Assembly (NCBI GenBank): GCA_009786175.1
Contig: WQTQ01000234.1
Coordinates: forward strand, 1-48,028
DNA length: 48,028 nucleotides
Source: Bacillota bacterium
Lineage (GTDB): Bacteria > Bacillota_A > Clostridia > Lachnospirales > WQUN01
Direction of reading: 5' to 3'
This document shows positions 43,912 through 48,028 of this stretch, piece after piece. Each line of letters begins with the position of its first letter. Positions within the stretch are counted from its first letter, which is position 1. The notes under the pieces are model-generated. The model ran no database searches and was not told where the DNA came from. It saw only the letters and a program-made list of their open reading frames with translations. The translations under genes and the position numbers were made by a program.

Positions 43912-43986
43912 CTCACAGAGGTACAGAGAACACGGAGAAAACCGGTGATAATCATCATTTCTCTGTGAACTCTGTGCCTCTGTGAG
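43912..43986. repeat. long imperfect inverted repeat, CACAGAG-rich
   Basis: Two 29-base arms (43912-43940 and 43958-43986) starting CTCACAGAGG flank a 17-base loop. In RNA, 25 positions pair by Watson-Crick, two are G-U, and AA/AA makes one 2x2 internal loop. It lies between the convergent GH116 and CPBP genes. The CACAGAG wording recalls repeats noted in many environmental bacteria, from memory only. No T-run follows. Confidence 0.88.
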
Positions 43987-44093
43987 AGAATTATTTTAAC
44001 TTTCACTTTTCCGAAACAAAAACATGACACGCCATTCAGCGCAGAACTTGATTTTCAAAAGGGAACATTGAGAGTAGATACCATGTGATATAG

Positions 44094-44807
44094 TTATTCT
44101 GATTGCTTTCCCGGGCGCGAAAACATAGCCGGTAAGTTCACAAAAAAATGTAACACCATCGGAAGAATCAAGCTGCCCGAAGCTAGAAACAATGACATGA
44201 GAAGCATTCCAATTACTCCCGTTTCAATTATACCTTCCAACCCTTGGTATATGTGTGCCAAACCAAAAACTACGCCAGTAATTAATATGACAAGAAAAAT
44301 TGAATTTCCGGGAAAAACAGCTTGTAGAAGAAACGCCGTAAATCCCCGGAACATCATTTCTTCACACATTGCCGAACTAAAATTAAGCAGGAGGAACATT
44401 TTTCTTTCTTTTGCCGTTTCCGGAAGTACCTGCTCTGTTACGGAATCTGTAACCGGTTTTTCTTTACTTTTCTTTTTTACCAGCGATGAAACGAGAGCCC
44501 ATATGAAATAGATAAGCACCAACCCGCACACAACAAGGGTTATGGTTGTAAACCAAACATTATTGTGCAAGCTTACCGGCCTAAATCCAAGGTCTGCAAA
44601 GCTTATGTTACCGACAAAAGACATAACTAAAACGGCTAATGCCGTCCCCCAAAGATACACAATTGCCCGAATATAGCCCTTATGCCTTACTTTTTCCGTA
44701 TCTATAACATCATTGGGCCTGTTTTTAGTTTTTTTCAAACGCAAATCATTGTATACGCATGTTACAATAATGCTAAGCACAAATAATGCCAGAAACGTGA
44801 TGTACAT
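44094..44807 (-). CDS. CPBP-family intramembrane glutamic protease
   Basis: This 237-residue polytopic membrane protein is of the CAAX protease/bacteriocin-processing (CPBP, Abi) family. The motif set is complete: EE at 149-150 with R154 ('CEEMMFRG'), H185 ('FGLAHIYQG') and H220/N224 ('LHFFVN'). Six or so helices are visible, with an acidic/basic cytosolic loop (about 110-135). Such proteins process bacteriocins or confer immunity, or act in protein secretion control. No bacteriocin gene is in the window. It starts 15 bases after the XRE regulator gene, behind GGAGG, and is probably controlled by it. Confidence 0.9.
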   Translation of the reverse strand: MYITFLALFVLSIIVTCVYNDLRLKKTKNRPNDVIDTEKVRHKGYIRAIVYLWGTALAVLVMSFVGNISFADLGFRPVSLHNNVWFTTITLVVCGLVLIYFIWALVSSLVKKKSKEKPVTDSVTEQVLPETAKERKMFLLLNFSSAMCEEMMFRGFTAFLLQAVFPGNSIFLVILITGVVFGLAHIYQGLEGIIETGVIGMLLMSLFLASGSLILPMVLHFFVNLPAMFSRPGKQSE

Positions 44808-44822
44808 TGTTCGTCCTCCAAT

Positions 44823-45596
44823 TTAAGGTTCGTTTTCAACAAACTCGATAAATTTTTTCACAATCCGCTTGTAACGAGGGTTGTCATTTAATACTTCAAA
44901 AGAGGAAAACCCATACAGGTCAAGGAGCATACCGGCCTTGACTGCCTGTTCGTTGATTACCGACGCATCAGCTTCATGACGGTTTAACCATTTGCTAACA
45001 TCGGTAAAGAAGTCATCCCCTTTGATTGTAAACGGAAAAAACTTAGTGGTGCAAAAATCCAAGTATTTTTCGAGAAGTTCAAGGGCATTTTCCAAATCCC
45101 CATGCTTACAATACATATCCGCGCCAATTAAGTATGCTTTTGCCATAATGTCCGGGTCTAATTTGCCAATATTGAACAAGCGAACCAGTCCCATTACCCT
45201 GTTATACGCTGTCTGAGCCGCATCGAAATCATCATCAAGCAGGTATACATACTCCACCAGCAATTCAGCCAAATGCAGTAAAAAATTATGTATATCGCAT
45301 TGATACACTTCTTTAGCTTTCACTTTGTTTCCCGCAAGCACAAACGCCTGTGCAATCAAACTGCCTTCATTAAGTGGCCGTGCGCTTATAGACTCACCCA
45401 ACAACGCAAAAACATCATTTACGTTAAAAAATGCCGCCAAGCGCGGCAACAGGGTAATGTCGGGGTAGCTTTGTTTTTTCTCCCATTTAGATACGGCGGC
45501 TTTCGACACACCCATGTGTTCGGCTAATTCTAATTGGGTAATACCCTTATCGCCCCGTTTTTTAATGATAATGTCCGCAATTTGTAATTTGTTCAC
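44823..45596 (-). CDS. XRE-family transcriptional regulator with TPR-like C-terminus
   Basis: The 257 residues open with a helix-turn-helix (about 7-60: 'GITQLELAEHMGVSKAAVSKWEKKQSYPD'), of the Xre/SinR type. A helical C-terminal region of repeat-like segments (about 75-250) follows, probably TPR-like as in Rgg or PlcR-related regulators that sense peptides; the ligand is unknown. ATG 45596 has GGAGG upstream. The promoter contains a 17-bp perfect palindrome overlapping its -35 box, a likely autoregulatory operator. It forms a pair with the CPBP protease downstream. Confidence 0.85.
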   Translation of the reverse strand: MNKLQIADIIIKKRGDKGITQLELAEHMGVSKAAVSKWEKKQSYPDITLLPRLAAFFNVNDVFALLGESISARPLNEGSLIAQAFVLAGNKVKAKEVYQCDIHNFLLHLAELLVEYVYLLDDDFDAAQTAYNRVMGLVRLFNIGKLDPDIMAKAYLIGADMYCKHGDLENALELLEKYLDFCTTKFFPFTIKGDDFFTDVSKWLNRHEADASVINEQAVKAGMLLDLYGFSSFEVLNDNPRYKRIVKKFIEFVENEP

Positions 45597-45648
45597 ATCA
45601 AAACCTCCATAAAAATTTTACAATGAAGTGCTTTTTATTGGCAAGGGA

Positions 45649-45679
45649 ATTATAGTTTACTTCAGGCAACAAAAGTCAA
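45649..45679 (-). promoter_or_regulatory. promoter of the XRE-CPBP unit
   Basis: Minus strand: TTGACT (45674-45679), 19-base spacing, perfect TATAAT (45649-45654). The long spacer may need activation or lower basal strength. Confidence 0.5.
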
Positions 45680-45691
45680 CCATAGGTTGAC
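45675..45691. promoter_or_regulatory. operator-like palindrome
   Basis: GTCAACC-ATA-GGTTGAC, a perfect 7+7 inverted repeat with 3-base centre, covering the minus-strand -35 box of the XRE regulator gene. Confidence 0.65.
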
Positions 45692-45707
45692 AGTTCCTGA
45701 ATTACAC

Positions 45708-45748
45708 TACCCCCTGATATCATGTTAGCAATATGATATCAGGGGGTA
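45708..45748. repeat. dispersed palindromic repeat, copy 5 (long form)
   Basis: 19-base arms around an AGC loop, with one G-T (G-U) position. The inner part differs from copies 1 and 3, yet pairing is kept. It lies between vanW and the XRE promoter. Confidence 0.9.
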
Positions 45749-45752
45749 AATT

Positions 45753-46397
45753 TTACACCGCGCTTATGGCAACTCTTATTTTCCCGTTATTTACAGCGGC
45801 GTTAATTATAATGGGGTAGGGCTTTTCGTTTTTAAACTTGAAGTCTATGCCGCCATAGCTTGTAGCGGCCTCTTCGCCGGATTTTGCGTATTCTACAGGG
45901 CGGGAATGGTCGTGACGCTCTAAAATGGTCATGCCTGCTTCTTCTGCGGCGTTAAACAGGGTTGTAGAAACTTGACATACGCCGCCGCCTACACCCTTGG
46001 TTTTTTCACCATCTACAAAAATTGTACTTTTCTTGTAACCGCGCTTTTCGTTGGTTGGGCCCACGGTTTTATTGTAGGAAAAAACCGCGCCGGGCTGCAC
46101 AATGTGGCCATCAATAGCTTCTGCCGCGCGCATAATATTTGTATTTCGGTTTTTTTCGTTTTCGCTGAACTCTGTTTCGTGAACGGCGAGGGATCTGGCT
46201 CTTGTTTGCCGGGCGGGTTCCGGCTGCGAAGGCAGTGGGTTTACTCGTTGCCTTGGTGTAGCCGTTGGCCCGCTGCTTGCTGATGTTTCCACAATGCCGG
46301 GTGCTGCTGCGGGCTCGGTAACAACCCTGCCGCACCCGGAAACGGATATAACCATAACCGCCGGTACAAGCAGGTATAAAAATCTATAAAAATACAT
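45753..46397 (-). CDS. VanW-family lipoprotein
   Basis: This 214-residue protein has a lipoprotein signal (lipobox 'SVSGC', C22), a Pro/Thr-rich linker and the VanW domain (PF04294): 'IDGHIVQPGAVFSYNKTVGPTNEKRGYKKS' and 'GGGVCQVSTTLFNAAEEAGMTILERHDHSRPVEYA'. VanW-type proteins are cell-envelope factors of unknown biochemical role, often fused to G5 or L,D-transpeptidase modules; this one has VanW alone. RBS AAAGGATG. The stop lies 5 bases from palindrome copy 5. Confidence 0.9.
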   Translation of the reverse strand: MYFYRFLYLLVPAVMVISVSGCGRVVTEPAAAPGIVETSASSGPTATPRQRVNPLPSQPEPARQTRARSLAVHETEFSENEKNRNTNIMRAAEAIDGHIVQPGAVFSYNKTVGPTNEKRGYKKSTIFVDGEKTKGVGGGVCQVSTTLFNAAEEAGMTILERHDHSRPVEYAKSGEEAATSYGGIDFKFKNEKPYPIIINAAVNNGKIRVAISAV

Positions 46398-46418
46398 AAT
46401 AAGATCATCCTTTACTTT

Positions 46419-46439
46419 TACGGCCCATAAGTTGCCGTA
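46419..46439. other. short inverted repeat upstream of vanW
   Basis: TACGGC, 9-base loop, GCCGTA. It lies in the 80-base gap between the GNAT-Sel1 gene and vanW. Function unknown; no T-run and no clear promoter boxes nearby. It could be chance. Confidence 0.3.
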
Positions 46440-46477
46440 GAAATTTGATAACCTTATTATGCATTTATTTTGTAGTT

Positions 46478-47662
46478 TTAATCGTCATTTTTTATTCGCT
46501 CTATTAATGCAAGCATTTTTGCCGCTTCGCCTTCTCCTTCACCGCCGCCAACTTCAAGAGCTTTTTTGTACCACTTTTCCGCTAAACTGTAATCCGGCTT
46601 GCCGTCAAAACCGCAATAATAATGGAAGCCCAAAGCATTTCTTGCCCAAAGTACTTCCGGGTATTGCTGCAGGTAGAATGAATTGGCAGGCTCTGCCGCT
46701 AATGTCCACCACTTTACCGCTTCCTCTATATCTGGCTCTACACCATTGCCGTGCTTGTAGGCAAACCCTACTTGATACTGCGCGACAGGCATACCTTGTT
46801 CTGCCGCTTTTATAAACCATTTTGTCATTGTTGTGTTGCACTGTGGTACGTTTGTGCCTTCGGCGTAATGCCACGCCAGGCAAATTTGAGCGTCTGCATG
46901 CCCCAGTTCCGCAGATTTTGTAAGCAATTTTATAGAAAGTTCGCTGTTCTCCTCCACTACTTCGCCACCACCGTAATAACCGGCCAGATAGAACAGTGCC
47001 TCCGGGTGGTCTTGTTCCGCCGCCAATGCAAGCCATTTCAATGCCTGTGTAAAATCTTGTTTATCGTGATAATATTCGCCCAAATAAAATTGGCAATCGG
47101 CGTCCCCTTGTTCGGCCCTCGCAATTTTTTTCGCAAGAAAATTGTGCTTGCCGCTCATTATTTTGTGTATATTTTCCCAGCGTTTTGGCATGGTTTCATC
47201 GGCAGTTAAATCCGGCAGAAAGCCCAAATCTAAGTATATTTTTATGGCCGGGAATATGAAATCCTTTGTTTTAAGTTCCGCCTTTGTAAACCCGGCGTCC
47301 CTTATACGGCGTAGAACCGCCGCCGTAATTTCGTACCCAAGCTTTTTGCCGGAATAATCCGGGTCTACTGCAATGGAATACACAACGCCGCAGCCGTTGG
47401 GGTTCTCGTTGTCGCACAAAGCCGTGCCTATGGCCACAAATTTGTCGGCTCCGTCTGTAATTACAAAAACCCCATCCTCTACATAGCCCGCCGCGCTTGC
47501 ATTATCGTTGTCAAATGAATTTTCAAACCCAAAGGCCTTGTGGAACAATTCCTCCCATTTCTGTTTTTCATTGGGCCGTATAAGCCTTAGCTGAAAGCCA
47601 TCCGGGATATTTGCCACGGGGATGTTGGCCATGTCCGGCCTTTCCATTCTTAGTAACGACAT
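46478..47662 (-). CDS. GNAT acetyltransferase fused to Sel1-like repeats
   Basis: 394 residues. The N-terminal half (about 20-165) is a GNAT fold ('GCGVVYSIAVDPDYSGKKLGYEITAAVLRRI', 'AIKIYLDLGFLPD'). From about 185 it has Sel1-type TPR-like repeats of about 36 residues ('GDADCQFYLGEYYHDKQDFTQALKWLALAAEQ', 'HADAQICLAWHYAEG', 'PVAQYQVGFAYKHG', 'RNALGFHYYCG'). Sel1 repeats mediate protein contacts, so the acetyltransferase may be tethered to a partner. The fusion is in one frame with no internal RBS seen. ATG 47662 follows AAAGGAGG. Confidence 0.88.
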   Translation of the reverse strand: MSLLRMERPDMANIPVANIPDGFQLRLIRPNEKQKWEELFHKAFGFENSFDNDNASAAGYVEDGVFVITDGADKFVAIGTALCDNENPNGCGVVYSIAVDPDYSGKKLGYEITAAVLRRIRDAGFTKAELKTKDFIFPAIKIYLDLGFLPDLTADETMPKRWENIHKIMSGKHNFLAKKIARAEQGDADCQFYLGEYYHDKQDFTQALKWLALAAEQDHPEALFYLAGYYGGGEVVEENSELSIKLLTKSAELGHADAQICLAWHYAEGTNVPQCNTTMTKWFIKAAEQGMPVAQYQVGFAYKHGNGVEPDIEEAVKWWTLAAEPANSFYLQQYPEVLWARNALGFHYYCGFDGKPDYSLAEKWYKKALEVGGGEGEGEAAKMLALIERIKNDD

Positions 47663-47683
47663 GTGAAACCTCCTTTGTACGGC

Positions 47684-48028
47684 TTATTTTTTGCCAATTT
47701 TCAGCGAAATTACCATACCGGCCACAAAAGCAATGGCCGCAAACACAACCAGAGCAGGCGTTATTGCATCGTGGCTTTGATATGTTGCATCGTCGCTGAA
47801 AAGAGCAAAAATTGTACCAAAAATTAAGCCTATTATCGCAAAATACGTGATGCCGTGGTACTTTTCCAGCAAAAACGCGATTATCCGCGACGTAAGAAGC
47901 ACACCCACAACCAACCCTAACCCAATTGGCACAACAACCATCAAAATTGGCGGCAAAAGGGAAAAATCGAAAGGGGTCATCAAGTACTCGCGTATCAAAT
48001 TTAACGTATGAATTGCCACATGAAAAAT
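47684..48028 (-). CDS. DUF368 family membrane protein, C-terminal part (runs off the window)
   Basis: The reading frame stays open to the window edge, so the gene is probably cut at its 5' side; a GTG at 48019 lacks a visible RBS. The 115 residues carry about three helices and the segment 'VVGVLLTSRIIAFLLEKYHGITYFAIIGLIFGTI', like the C-terminus of DUF368 polyprenyl-phosphate/undecaprenyl-phosphate flippase-type membrane proteins. The N-terminal part is missing. It lies 21 bases before the GNAT-Sel1 gene. Confidence 0.7.
   Translation of the reverse strand: MFHVAIHTLNLIREYLMTPFDFSLLPPILMVVVPIGLGLVVGVLLTSRIIAFLLEKYHGITYFAIIGLIFGTIFALFSDDATYQSHDAITPALVVFAAIAFVAGMVISLKIGKK

Noticed and set aside
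8135..45748. All palindrome copies as intrinsic terminators
   Set aside because: Four of five lack a T-run on either strand; only copy 1 could work this way.
46419..46439. Terminator for the GNAT-Sel1 gene
   Set aside because: The stem is only 6 bp and no T-run follows; listed only as a weak inverted repeat.

Overview
The window looks like a chromosomal stretch of an endospore-forming, Gram-positive Firmicute, most likely class Clostridia. This rests on spmB (spore maturation), an LCP cell-wall ligase, a VanW lipoprotein, an MreB/Mbl paralogue, a YwlE-type arginine phosphatase beside Sua5 and upp (an abbreviated version of the Bacillus ywl-upp neighbourhood), strong GGAGG ribosome binding sites and sigma-A-like promoters. 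No rRNA, tRNA, CRISPR array, prophage or intact transposon was seen. Coding density is very high and no gene-free stretch exceeds 300 bases.

Layout. 1-8 kb is mixed: a partial tldD (minus), an AEC permease with an apparently leaderless start, an HD phosphohydrolase, ligA with an LCP gene (minus), an AI-2E family permease, orphan spmB and a MNT-type nucleotidyltransferase. 8.2-16.3 kb is one tightly packed minus-strand operon of eight genes: tdh, a GNAT-kbl fusion, HIT, a double GNAT, a UroD-like protein, two Gfo/Idh/MocA proteins and a TIM-barrel sugar isomerase. It joins threonine-to-glycine catabolism to a sugar or C1 type module. 16.4-16.9 kb is an IS5-type transposase remnant that eats into the end of a zinc-dependent phospholipase C-like gene, followed by mreB and smpB. 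19.2-26.9 kb is a second long minus operon: truA, SEC-C, sua5, ywlE, upp, metG, tatD, GH5 and PHP, ended by a clear intrinsic terminator. 27.1-39.4 kb is a long plus-strand run: MBOAT acyltransferase, SGNH-like partner and lipoprotein; then aminopeptidase, alaS and htpG; then a lipoprotein/FtsX-type permease/ATPase exporter and an APH(6)-like kinase. 39.4-41.3 kb is guaB-tadA (minus), divergent from a GH116 beta-glycosidase. 44.1-48.0 kb (minus) holds XRE-CPBP protease, VanW, a GNAT-Sel1 fusion and a partial DUF368 membrane protein.

The most striking feature not explained by genes is a dispersed palindromic element. Five copies (about 8.15, 16.38, 26.98, 39.37 and 45.73 kb) share the core CCCCCTGATATCAGGGGG. 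Three are long hairpins with two 19-base arms and a 3-4 base loop. Two are collapsed 20-22 bp perfect palindromes that look like deletions between the TGATATC repeats in the two arms. All five sit at transcription-unit boundaries, and one supplies the stop codon of the upstream gene. A different 29-base-arm inverted repeat follows the GH116 gene, and a perfect 17-bp operator-like palindrome overlaps the -35 box of the XRE regulator.
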